Below the pieces are notes generated by a model, which saw nothing but the letters and a program-made list of their open reading frames with translations, ran no database searches and was not told the DNA's origin. Source: Inhella inkyongensis (GTDB lineage Bacteria; Pseudomonadota; Gammaproteobacteria; Burkholderiales; Burkholderiaceae_C). From it: a stretch of 64,000 nt of DNA. The first letter of the stretch is position 1. The number at the start of each line of letters is the position of its first letter. Of the stretch, positions 42,914 to 50,509 are shown in pieces. The stretch covers positions 3,224,001 to 3,288,000 of the forward strand of contig NZ_CP040709.1 in assembly GCF_005952805.1 (NCBI RefSeq), in the 5' to 3' direction. The position numbers and the translations under genes are program-made.

Positions 42914-43386
42914 ACACCTATCTGACGCTCAAGTGGCTGCACATCGTCTCCAGCGTGCTGCTGGTCGGTACCGGATTCGGGTCGGCCTTCTACCTGTTCT
43001 TCGCCAACCGCCAGCCCGAGCTGCAGGCCCGCGCTGTGGTGGCCCGCTTGGTGGTGCGGGCCGACACCTGGTTCACCACCCCGGCCGTTCTCATTCAGCC
43101 CCTCACCGGCCTAGCCATGGCGCACCTGGCCGGTTGGCCGCTCTCCACCCCGTGGATAGCCGCCTCGCTGCTGCTCTACGGCCTGGCCGGCGCTTGTTGG
43201 TTGCCGGTGCTGTGGCTGCAAGTGCGCATGGCCCGGATGCTGGAGCAGGCCCTGGCGGACGGCCAAGCTCTGCCGGCCGACTACCACCGCCTGCAACGCG
43301 CATGGGAATGGCTGGGCTACCCGGCCTTCAGCGCCATGCTGCTGGTCTTCTGGCTGATGGTGAACAAGCCGCCACTCTGGGCCTGA
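42910..43386 (+). CDS. DUF2269 membrane protein
   Basis: 158 residues. LTLKWLHIVSSVLLVGTGFGSAFYLFFANR is the DUF2269 first helix with conserved His, and PAFSAMLLVFWLMVNKPPLW is the usual C-terminus. About four helices in all. It is the last gene of the regulated operon and ends two bases from the convergent BNR-repeat gene. The family is uncharacterised. Confidence 0.82.
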   Translation: MNTYLTLKWLHIVSSVLLVGTGFGSAFYLFFANRQPELQARAVVARLVVRADTWFTTPAVLIQPLTGLAMAHLAGWPLSTPWIAASLLLYGLAGACWLPVLWLQVRMARMLEQALADGQALPADYHRLQRAWEWLGYPAFSAMLLVFWLMVNKPPLWA

Positions 43387-43388
43387 AC

Positions 43389-44546
43389 TCAGCCCATCAC
43401 CACCGCATAGATCGGCGGCAGCTGCGTATTCACCGCCTGCCAGCGCTCGCCCGCGTCGGCGCTGGCCCACAAGCTGCCGGTGGTGCTGCCCATCAACAAG
43501 GTCTGGCCATCGGCGCCCACCACCAGGCCGTGGCGGTAGATCAGGTCGTAGCAGTGCTGCTGGGGCAAGCCCTGGCGCAGCACCTCAAAGCTTTGGCCGC
43601 CATCGCGGGTGCGCGTCACGCACAGGGCCGCGTCCACGGGGATGCGGCGCTCGTCCTTCACCGCCGGAGCGAACCAGGCGGTGTTGGGGTCACGGGGATG
43701 GGCCGCCACGGCAAAGCCAAAGCTGCTGGGCTGGGCCTTGAGTTCCTGCCAGCGCTGCGCGTGGTCCGCGCTGCGCCAGATGCCGCAGTGGTGCTGGGTC
43801 CACAACACCTCGGGGGCGGCGGCGCAGCGCACCACACGGTGGGGGTCCTGGATGTTGGGATCCTCGGCCCGCTCGGGCGGCATGAAGTCGGCGCGCATGC
43901 CATTGGTGTGGACGGCCCAGGTGGCGCCGCCATCGCGGGTGCGCCACACACCGCCGCAGCTGATGCCGACCAGCAGGTCCTGCGCGTCCTGCGGATGCGG
44001 GCAAATCGAGTGGATGCCAGGCTCGGGGTAGCCGCCGCCAAACCACTCCAGGCGCTGCGGCAGGTTCCACAGGCTTTCCACCAAGGCCCAGCTGGCACCG
44101 CGGTCGCGCGACACGAACAGGCCGCCGGGCAGGGTGCCGCACCACAGGCTACCGTCGATGGCACGCTCCAGGCTCCAGATCAGGCCGAGCTTCCAGGGAA
44201 AGGGCTGAGGCGGGACCGAGGGGGCTCCTGAGGAGCCCCCGACGCCCGCCGAAGGACTGGCCGCGTGCTCGCGGCCAGGCTGCTTTGGCTCCTCGGGCTG
44301 CGGCGGATAGGCGGGGCAAGCGACTTCGCGCCAGCTCTGGCCGGCGTCATCGCTGGCCTGCAGCTTGACGCCGAAGTGGCCCAGATTCAGCGCGGCCAGC
44401 ATGAAGCCCGAGGCGTCGGGCGGCAGCACCATGCTGACGGGCTCGGCCAGGAAGTGGACCCGATCAATGGCCCAGCCCTGCGGCTGCCGCCGCAGTTCAA
44501 ACAGGCCCTTTCGCGTGGCCACCCAGGCACGGTCGTCTCGGTTCAT
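43389..44546 (-). CDS. BNR/sialidase-type beta-propeller protein
   Basis: 385 residues from ATG 44546 (GGAGG five bases upstream; an in-frame GTG at 44558 is less likely). Asp-box-type repeats recur: ASDDAGQSW, SRDRGASW, TRDGGATW, RSADHAQRW, TRDGGQSF and SADAGERW, spaced as blades of a propeller. There are no catalytic sialidase residues that I can identify and no signal peptide. A low-complexity insertion (about residues 88-110) is encoded by a palindromic repeat at 44220-44278. It is coupled to a MoaD-like gene. Confidence 0.82.
   Translation of the reverse strand: MNRDDRAWVATRKGLFELRRQPQGWAIDRVHFLAEPVSMVLPPDASGFMLAALNLGHFGVKLQASDDAGQSWREVACPAYPPQPEEPKQPGREHAASPSAGVGGSSGAPSVPPQPFPWKLGLIWSLERAIDGSLWCGTLPGGLFVSRDRGASWALVESLWNLPQRLEWFGGGYPEPGIHSICPHPQDAQDLLVGISCGGVWRTRDGGATWAVHTNGMRADFMPPERAEDPNIQDPHRVVRCAAAPEVLWTQHHCGIWRSADHAQRWQELKAQPSSFGFAVAAHPRDPNTAWFAPAVKDERRIPVDAALCVTRTRDGGQSFEVLRQGLPQQHCYDLIYRHGLVVGADGQTLLMGSTTGSLWASADAGERWQAVNTQLPPIYAVVMG
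44220..44278. repeat. two-hairpin palindromic element, copy B, inside the BNR gene
   Basis: Hairpin 1 is a 9-bp stem with loop TGA (44220-44228 with 44232-44240). A spacer ending CCGAAGGA follows, then hairpin 2, a 9-bp stem CTGGCCGCG/CGCGGCCAG with loop TGCT (44257-44278). Architecture and spacer match the element at 56594-56651. In frame it encodes a Gly/Ser/Ala-rich loop. Confidence 0.6.
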
Positions 44547-44547
44547 C

Positions 44548-44808
44548 TCATCCTCCACTCAAGGCCTGCATCACATAGACCTGGCTTTCGGGTTGGAGCG
44601 CCTGCTGCGGGTCCATGCTGCGGCGCCCGTCGACAAACACCGCCACGTTGGGTCGCAGCCCGTCCTGCTCGTCCAGCACATAGCCGCGCAGCAAGGGGTT
44701 GATCTCAAAGGCAGCCCGCAACAGCTCCATCAAGGTGGCAGCCGGCGCCTCCAACTCGGGCGCGGCGGTAAAGCGGCGCAGCTGGGGTGTGAATTGAAGG
44801 CGGGGCAT
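44548..44808 (-). CDS. MoaD/ThiS-family ubiquitin-like protein
   Basis: 86 residues from ATG 44808. The C-terminus is QALSGG, the Gly-Gly tail that is adenylated or thiocarboxylated in MoaD/ThiS proteins. LMELLRAAFEINPLLRGYVLDEQDGLRPNVAVFVDG is the beta-grasp pattern. Its stop lies one base before the BNR-protein start. No MoaE, ThiG or MoeB-like activator is near, so it is a stand-alone sulfur-carrier or protein-modifier candidate. Confidence 0.85.
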   Translation of the reverse strand: MPRLQFTPQLRRFTAAPELEAPAATLMELLRAAFEINPLLRGYVLDEQDGLRPNVAVFVDGRRSMDPQQALQPESQVYVMQALSGG

Positions 44809-44857
44809 GGCGCGATCCTGCCAGCCTGCGGGTGCTTGGCAAGGGGACAATGCCGCA

Positions 44858-45073
44858 ATGACTTCCGACACCGACCAGCGCCTGACCGAGCTGGAAATCA
44901 AGGCCAGCTTTGCTGACGACCTGCTGGAGCAGCTCAATGCGGTGATCGTGCGCCAGCAGCAGCAGATCGACGCCCTGCAGCGCGAACTGCTCGGCCTGCG
45001 CCAACAGATCCGCGACAGCGAGCGGCCGGGCGCCATGGTTTCGGCCGGTGACGAGCGGCCGCCACACTACTGA
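44858..45073 (+). CDS. slyX: SlyX family protein
   Basis: 71 residues from ATG 44858. RLTELEIKASFADDLLEQLNAVIVRQQQQIDALQRELLGLRQQI is the coiled-coil pattern of SlyX, a small protein of unclear function. The C-terminal GDERPPHY ends with the conserved PPHY of the family. Confidence 0.9.
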   Translation: MTSDTDQRLTELEIKASFADDLLEQLNAVIVRQQQQIDALQRELLGLRQQIRDSERPGAMVSAGDERPPHY

Positions 45074-45102
45074 AGTCGACATCGACGTCGCCCCCCGCCG
45101 TT

Positions 45103-45119
45103 CTGAGGCCCAGCCTCAG
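45103..45119. terminator. hairpin between convergent slyX and binding-protein genes
   Basis: CTGAGGC-CCA-GCCTCAG, a perfect 7-bp stem that overlaps the stop codon of the minus-strand gene. No T-run. Confidence 0.4.
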
Positions 45120-45991
45120 GGGCGATACCAAAGCGCAGCGTCCTTCAGCGGGGTTTGAGGCGACAGCAAGGGGTTGTGCAACTCGATCACCCGGCGCTGC
45201 TGCAGTCCCGACCGATCCAGGGCCTCACTCAGATGCCGCTTGAAGAGACGCTCGAATTCACCTTGCCGCGCCAAGGCGCGCAGGCCGCGCTCCAAGGCAG
45301 CGGCCAGCGCGTGCCGGCCCGGTGAGACAAAGAAGTAAATGGCGGCGGGATAGCGCAGGACCAGATTGGGCTCCACCTCCAGGGCCTCGCCCCGGCGGTC
45401 CTTCTCCCACCAGATCTCGGCCGCAGCGCGCGGAAAGAGATCGGCCTTGCCTTGAGCCAGCAGACTGAACAAGTGATCGTGGTGCGTGGAGGTGAGCACG
45501 TTCAAGCCATTGGCGCGCAGCACCTGGGTGTCGGCCCAATCCTCGCCCTGCACAAAACGGAAGGGCTGCAAGTCCTTGACGGTGCGAGCCCGCGCCAAGG
45601 CCTCGCGCTGCACCGCCGGCATGCCGGGCCGCAAAAACAGCAAGCGCCAGCCATACAGACCCCGAAAGATGGGCACTCGCACCGGCAACAGACTGCGCTC
45701 GCGCTCGGCGCTGGTCATGGTCCAGCCGACGTCCACCTCGCCGCTGCCGATTTCCAACTCGCGCAGGAAGCGGCTCTGCACCATCACCGACGAGCTGGGC
45801 TCCAAACGAAAGGTCACCCCGCTGGCGGCCAGCGCCGCACGCAACAGGACCCAGGGGTAGAGCTCGTCCTCCGGCACCTCGCGTCCGACCCTGGGGTAGC
45901 GCAGCCGCCCCAGATCGCCCGCCGCGGTGGCTCCGGCCGCTCCGGCACAAAAGGCCGGTCCAGCCATCAGCAGGTCGCGCCGCAACATCAC
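45116..45991 (-). CDS. periplasmic substrate-binding protein, third orphan
   Basis: 291 residues. Leader LRRDLLMAGPAFCAGAAGATAAG is Tat- or Sec-like. DELYPWVLLRAALAASGVTFRLEPSS, EIGSGEVDVGWTMTSAERERSLLPVRVPIF and HDHLFSLLAQGKADLFPRAAAEIWWEKDRRG fit a family 3-like binding fold. No transporter partner is adjacent. It lies 7 bp after the SDR fusion gene and may be co-transcribed. Confidence 0.72.
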   Translation of the reverse strand: MMLRRDLLMAGPAFCAGAAGATAAGDLGRLRYPRVGREVPEDELYPWVLLRAALAASGVTFRLEPSSSVMVQSRFLRELEIGSGEVDVGWTMTSAERERSLLPVRVPIFRGLYGWRLLFLRPGMPAVQREALARARTVKDLQPFRFVQGEDWADTQVLRANGLNVLTSTHHDHLFSLLAQGKADLFPRAAAEIWWEKDRRGEALEVEPNLVLRYPAAIYFFVSPGRHALAAALERGLRALARQGEFERLFKRHLSEALDRSGLQQRRVIELHNPLLSPQTPLKDAALWYRP

Positions 45992-45998
45992 CCAGACC

Positions 45999-48005
45999 TC
46001 AGAAGTGGATGCCGCGCATCATCTGCTGCAGGGCAATGGCCTCGGCCGAGAGCTGCGGTTTGGCCACGCCTTTGCCCACTGCATCGCCCTTGGCCGCCTC
46101 GCTGTCGGGGAACATGCGGAAGCTGGTGTTCATCACGATCTGCGCCACACGCGGCGCCAGCGCGTGCATCAGCTCGCCGGTTTTCCCTAAGCGCGTGGCA
46201 ATACGCACCGGCTTGTGGATGCAGGCCTGGGCCACCATATCGGCCGCCTCTTCCGGACTGAGCGTTGGCACGTTGTTGTAGATCTTGGTCGGCGCAATCA
46301 TGGGCGTGCGCACCAGGGGCATGTTGATGGTGGTGAAGGTGATGCCTTGGTCGGCGTACTCGCTGGAGGCACAGCGCGTCCAGGCATCCAGCGCCGCCTT
46401 GCTGGCCACATAGGCCGAGAAGCGCGGCGCATTGGTCAGCACGCCGATCGAGCTGATGTTGACCACATGACCACGGCGCTTGGCCACCATGCCGGGCAAC
46501 AGACCCAGGGTGACGCGCAGGCAGCCGAAGTAGTTCAGCTGCATGGTGCGTTCGAAGTCATGGAAGCGGTCGTAGCTGTTCTCGATGGCGCGACGGATGG
46601 AGCGGCCGGCGTTGTTGATCAGGAAGTCCACTCCACCGAACTCGCGCTCCAGCCAGGCCACCAGTTCGGCGCAGCTTTCCATGTCGGCAATGTCGGCACT
46701 GCGGGCGTGGATCCGGCAGTCCGCGCCCGCCGCAGCACGGATCTCGGCCACGGCCTCGGCCAGCTTGGCCTCGTCGCGCGCGCAGATCACCGTGATGGCG
46801 CCGGCCTCGGCGAACTTGGTGGCTGCAGCCAGACCGATGCCCGAACTACCCCCCGTCACCAGCACCACCTTGCCCGCCACCGTGCCGCGCAAGCTGCGGT
46901 CCACATGCAGGTCCGGGTCCAGATGGCGCTCCCAGTAGTCCCAGATACGCCAGGCGTAATCGTGCAGATTGGGGCACTCGATACCGCTGCCCTTGAGCGC
47001 CTTGGTGGTCTCGCGGCAATCGAAGCGCGTCGGGTAGTTGATAAAGCTCAGCATGTCCTCGGGCAGGCCGATGTCCTTCATCACCGCGTCCTTCACGCGC
47101 CGCACCGGCGCCAGTGCCATCAGGCCCTTGCGGATGGACTTGGGCACAAAGCCCAGCAGCGCGGCGTTGATGAAGACGTTCATCTTCGGCGCGTGCGCCG
47201 CCCGCGCGAATATGTCCAGCACATCGCCCACGCGATAGCCCTGTGGGTCCACCAGGTGGAAGCAGCCGCCGCTGTCCTCGACCTTGTGGCTCAGGTGGTC
47301 CAGCGCATTGACCACAAAGTCCACCGGCACGATGTTGATGCGCCCGCCCTCCAGACCGATGGCCGGGAACCAGGGCGGCAGGATCTGACGCAAGCGCTGG
47401 ATCGGCTTGAAGAAGTAGTAGGGGCCGTCGATCTTGTCCATCTCGCCGGTTTGCGAATCGCCCACCACCATGGCCGGGCGGTAGACCGTCCAGGGCAGCT
47501 TGCATTCCTTGCGCACGATCTTTTCGGACTCGTGCTTGCTCATGAAGTAGGGGTGGTCCAGGCCCTCGGCCTCGGCAAACATGTCCTCGCGGAACACGCC
47601 TTCATAAAGACCTGCGGCAGCAATGGACGACACATGGTGCACATGGCCTGCGCCAATGGCCTGCGCGAACTCGACGAAGTGGCGCGTGCCCTCGATGTTG
47701 GCGGCCATCTGGCTGTCGGCATCGGCCTCCATGTCGTAGATCGCCGCCAGGTGATAGGCATGGTCGATCTGGCCCTTGAGCGCCTTGATGTCAGTGGCCG
47801 CCACGCCCAATTTTTTTTGCACCAGATCGCCCCAGACCGGCTGCACCCGGCCCTTGGCCGCGCCCCAGTATTCGAGCAGCGCCGGCAGCTTGTCGCGCGA
47901 GGCCTCGCGCATCAGCACGTACACCGTGCTGCCGCGCCGCGCCAGCAGCTTCTTGACCAGACGACGCCCGATGAAGCCGGTGGCTCCGGTGACGAAATAC
48001 TGCAT
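45999..48005 (-). CDS. double-SDR fusion, fatty-acyl-CoA-reductase-like
   Basis: 668 residues from ATG 48005. The N-terminal half is an extended SDR/NAD-binding_4 domain (YFVTGATGFIGRRLVKKLL at residues 3-21; HPYFMSKHESEKIV with YxxxK-like residues). The C-terminal half from about residue 375 is a classical SDR: VLVTGGSSGIGLAAATKFAEAGA, LINNAGRSIRRAIENSYDRFHDFERTMQLNY, VNISSIGVL and YVASKAALDAW. Size and domain order match the Maqu_2507-type enzymes that reduce acyl-CoA to alcohol via the aldehyde. That function is inference; a phasin gene is divergent next door. Confidence 0.82.
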   Translation of the reverse strand: MQYFVTGATGFIGRRLVKKLLARRGSTVYVLMREASRDKLPALLEYWGAAKGRVQPVWGDLVQKKLGVAATDIKALKGQIDHAYHLAAIYDMEADADSQMAANIEGTRHFVEFAQAIGAGHVHHVSSIAAAGLYEGVFREDMFAEAEGLDHPYFMSKHESEKIVRKECKLPWTVYRPAMVVGDSQTGEMDKIDGPYYFFKPIQRLRQILPPWFPAIGLEGGRINIVPVDFVVNALDHLSHKVEDSGGCFHLVDPQGYRVGDVLDIFARAAHAPKMNVFINAALLGFVPKSIRKGLMALAPVRRVKDAVMKDIGLPEDMLSFINYPTRFDCRETTKALKGSGIECPNLHDYAWRIWDYWERHLDPDLHVDRSLRGTVAGKVVLVTGGSSGIGLAAATKFAEAGAITVICARDEAKLAEAVAEIRAAAGADCRIHARSADIADMESCAELVAWLEREFGGVDFLINNAGRSIRRAIENSYDRFHDFERTMQLNYFGCLRVTLGLLPGMVAKRRGHVVNISSIGVLTNAPRFSAYVASKAALDAWTRCASSEYADQGITFTTINMPLVRTPMIAPTKIYNNVPTLSPEEAADMVAQACIHKPVRIATRLGKTGELMHALAPRVAQIVMNTSFRMFPDSEAAKGDAVGKGVAKPQLSAEAIALQQMMRGIHF

Positions 48006-48102
48006 GCAGACCTCCAATGCGTTGCGCGCAAACCTGGGTGGGATGCCGCAGCTTAGGGCAAGCCAAGGCAGGAGCCGACCGGCCAAAACCCAGGGGTAGC
48101 CC

Positions 48103-48173
48103 ACCCTCTCTCATAGAGGGAACACACTAGGAAAGCGCCCCTCAAGCGCAGACCCCCCGCCTATAGTGAGCCC
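48103..48173 (+). promoter_or_regulatory. candidate phasin promoter region
   Basis: A TATAGT hexamer at 48162-48167 is a good -10 candidate, about 66 bp before the phasin ATG; CTCAAG at 48141-48146 is only a weak -35. A small hairpin CCCTCT/AGAGGG lies upstream at 48103-48119. Confidence 0.4.
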
Positions 48174-48233
48174 ATCGTCGCAGGGTGTCTGCGGCGCGAC
48201 CGACCCACACACCCACCCTGCCAGGAGAACCCC

Positions 48234-49025
48234 ATGGTGAAGAAGCTGCAGAAGATGGCCAGCAAGAAGGCCGCTCCCGCCGCCGCTGGTTTCAACCCCG
48301 CCGCCCTGCTGGACCACGCCGTGGCCCAGAACGTGCGCGACTCCGCTCAACAAATTTGGGCCGCCGGCCTGGGCGCCTTCAACAAGGCCCAAGGCGAAGG
48401 CGGCAAGGTCTTTGAGACCCTGGTGAAGGAAGGCATGACCTTGCAAAAGAAGACTCAGAGCCTGGCCGAGCAAAAGTTCGGCGCCGTGGCCAACAAGATG
48501 ACCGGCATGGCCAACGAAGTCGGCTCCAAGGCCGGCCAGCAGTGGGACAAGCTGGAAAGCATTTTTGAAGAGCGCGTGGCCCGTGCCCTCAAGAGCCTTG
48601 GCGTGCCCAGCGGCAAGGACATCGGTTCGCTGATCTCGCGCATCGACGCGCTGTCGGCCGCCGTGGGCTTCGCTCCCAGCAAGAAAGCCAGCACTGCCAA
48701 GGCAAAGCCCGCCGCCAAACCGGCCGCCAAGCCCGCCGCCGTGAAGAAGGAAGTCAAGAAGGCCGTGGCCAAGGTCGAGAAGGCCGTGACCAAGGCTGCC
48801 GCCCCCGCCAAGAAGGCTGTGGCCGCCAAGGCTGCCGTGGTGAAGAAGGCCGTGGCCGCTGCCCCGAAGAAAGCCGCCGCCGCCAAGCCCGCCGTGAAGA
48901 AGGCCGTGGCCGAAGCCAAGGTCGCCGTCAAGCGCGCGCCGGTGAAGGCCAAGGCCGTCGTGGCCAAGGCTGAAGCCCAAGTGACCAAGGCCGTTGAGGC
49001 CGTGCAAGAAGCCGCTCAGGCCTAA
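48234..49025 (+). CDS. PhaF/PhaI-type phasin with histone H1-like tail
   Basis: 263 residues; CAGGAG precedes the ATG. Residues 20-140 form the phasin helical domain (ARNVRDSAQQ-like region with SAQQIWAAGLGAFNKAQGEGGKVFETLVKEG and LGVPSGKDIGSLISRIDALSAAV). The rest is an AAKP-type Lys/Ala/Pro tail (KPAAKPAAKPAAVKKEVKKAV ...), as in PhaF, which binds both polyhydroxyalkanoate granules and DNA. No PHA synthase is in the window. An intrinsic terminator follows. Confidence 0.9.
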   Translation: MVKKLQKMASKKAAPAAAGFNPAALLDHAVAQNVRDSAQQIWAAGLGAFNKAQGEGGKVFETLVKEGMTLQKKTQSLAEQKFGAVANKMTGMANEVGSKAGQQWDKLESIFEERVARALKSLGVPSGKDIGSLISRIDALSAAVGFAPSKKASTAKAKPAAKPAAKPAAVKKEVKKAVAKVEKAVTKAAAPAKKAVAAKAAVVKKAVAAAPKKAAAAKPAVKKAVAEAKVAVKRAPVKAKAVVAKAEAQVTKAVEAVQEAAQA

Positions 49026-49066
49026 AGCAAGCTGGGCCTGGCTGGGCCATTCGGCCCAAGCCCACC

Positions 49067-49115
49067 CGCCGTGAGATTCAACGCCCCTGCGTCTGAACTC
49101 ACGGCGTTTTCTTTG
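49067..49115 (+). terminator. intrinsic terminator after the phasin
   Basis: CGCCGTGAG (49067-49075) pairs with CTCACGGCG (49098-49106), followed by TTTTCTTTG. Confidence 0.8.
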
Positions 49116-49185
49116 CGCCAACGCAAGCGCGCGCCGGGGTAAGCACTCTTCAATAAGTAGCCGGCTCTCCCTACAGTCCTGCCCC

Positions 49186-50436
49186 ATGGCTGCTCGTACA
49201 GAAAAGACCCACAAACAGACTCGCAAACCCCGCATCGGACTGGCCCTGGCCGGCGGCGGGCCGCTGGGCGCGATTTACGAAGTGGGCGCGCTGTGCGCGC
49301 TGGAAGAATCCATCGCCGGCCTGGACTTCACCGATTGCGAGGGCTATTTGGGCGTGAGCGCCGGCGGCATCATTGCCTCCTGCCTCGTCAATGGACTGAC
49401 GCCGCGCGAGCTGTGCGCGGGTTTCATCGAGAACAGCTCCGCCCCGCCCGACCACTTCGACCCCGCCGTGCTGCTGCACCCGCATTGGGACGAGTACGCG
49501 CGCCGCATCCGCAAGCTGCCGCGCCTGCTCAGCGAGGCCCTGTGGCGGGTGCTGGTGGAGCGCCGCTCGCTGCTGGGCGCGCTGGAGTTGCTGGGCCGCG
49601 CCCTGCCCACCGGCCTGCTCAATAGCGACGCGCTGGCGGCCCAGCTCAAGGCCATGTTCAGCCTGCCCGGCCGCAGCGACGACTTCCGCGACCTGAAGAA
49701 GCCCCTGCTGCTGGTGGCCACTGATCTCGACTCCGGCGAGGCCGTGGCCTTCGGCACGCCGGGTTGGGACCATGTGCCCATCAGCCGCGCCGTGCAAGCC
49801 AGTGCCGCCCTGCCGGGCCTCTACCCGCCGGTGCGCATCGATGGCCGCGACCTGGTGGACGGCGCCCTGAAAAAGACCGTGCACGCCAGCCTGCTGCTGG
49901 ACCGCGGCCTGGACCTGCTCTTCATGCTCAACCCGCTGGTGCCCTATGAGGTCAGCGAGTCCGATCTGCATCTGCGCGCCAAGCCCCGCATCCCCAAGCT
50001 GGTCGATGGCGGCCTGCCCGTGGTGCTGAGCCAGATGTTGCGCTCACTGATTCACTCGCGGCTGGAGCTGGGCATGCGCAACTACGCCAAGAGCCACCCG
50101 CAGACCGATCTGCTCTTCTTCGAGCCCGACCATCGCGATGCCAAGCTCTTCCTGGCCAACACCTTCAGCTACCGCCACCGCCGTCAATTGGCCGAGCACG
50201 CCTACCAGGCCACGCGCGCCGATCTGCTGCACCGCGCGCCACAGCTGCAAGAGCAATTGGCACGCCATGGCCTGTCGCTGAACATGGAGCGCCTGATGGA
50301 CCCCACGCGGGTGTTGGTGGACGTGTGGGACACCCCGAGCCACTCACCCACCGAGCGCGCGCTCCTGCATCTGGACGAGATCCTGAACCTGCTTGAAAGC
50401 CGCGTTCAGCACGCGCAGGAGCGGGAAGCGGCCTGA
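49186..50436 (+). CDS. patatin-like phospholipase family protein
   Basis: 416 residues. The oxyanion loop AGGGPLGAIYEVGAL, nucleophile G-V-S-A-G-G and catalytic DG in DLVDGALKK are all present. The C-terminal half (MERLMDPTRVLVDVWDTPSHSPTE) is family-specific. It acts as a lipid acyl hydrolase. The position after a phasin suggests possible action on granule lipid or polyester (inference). A strong bidirectional terminator separates it from the M32 peptidase. Confidence 0.87.
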   Translation: MAARTEKTHKQTRKPRIGLALAGGGPLGAIYEVGALCALEESIAGLDFTDCEGYLGVSAGGIIASCLVNGLTPRELCAGFIENSSAPPDHFDPAVLLHPHWDEYARRIRKLPRLLSEALWRVLVERRSLLGALELLGRALPTGLLNSDALAAQLKAMFSLPGRSDDFRDLKKPLLLVATDLDSGEAVAFGTPGWDHVPISRAVQASAALPGLYPPVRIDGRDLVDGALKKTVHASLLLDRGLDLLFMLNPLVPYEVSESDLHLRAKPRIPKLVDGGLPVVLSQMLRSLIHSRLELGMRNYAKSHPQTDLLFFEPDHRDAKLFLANTFSYRHRRQLAEHAYQATRADLLHRAPQLQEQLARHGLSLNMERLMDPTRVLVDVWDTPSHSPTERALLHLDEILNLLESRVQHAQEREAA

Positions 50437-50450
50437 TCCGTCAGGCCCAA

Positions 50451-50492
50451 GAAAAAGGGCAGCAAGGTCATGCACCTGAGCTGCCCTTTTTC
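50451..50492. terminator. bidirectional intrinsic terminator
   Basis: GAAAAAGGGCAGC (50451-50463) pairs with GCTGCCCTTTTTC (50480-50492). The A-run and T-run serve both the patatin gene and the convergent carboxypeptidase gene. Confidence 0.9.
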
Positions 50493-50509
50493 ATGGTGGA
50501 GCGCCGGAA

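Noticed and set aside
46215..48056. 613-residue open frame antisense to the SDR fusion
   Set aside because: Shadow frame with no domain; both SDR domains are intact on the minus strand.
48717..49020. Tandem repeat array in the phasin gene
   Set aside because: It is the AAKP-type Lys/Ala/Pro tail of PhaF-like proteins, not a CRISPR or satellite repeat.
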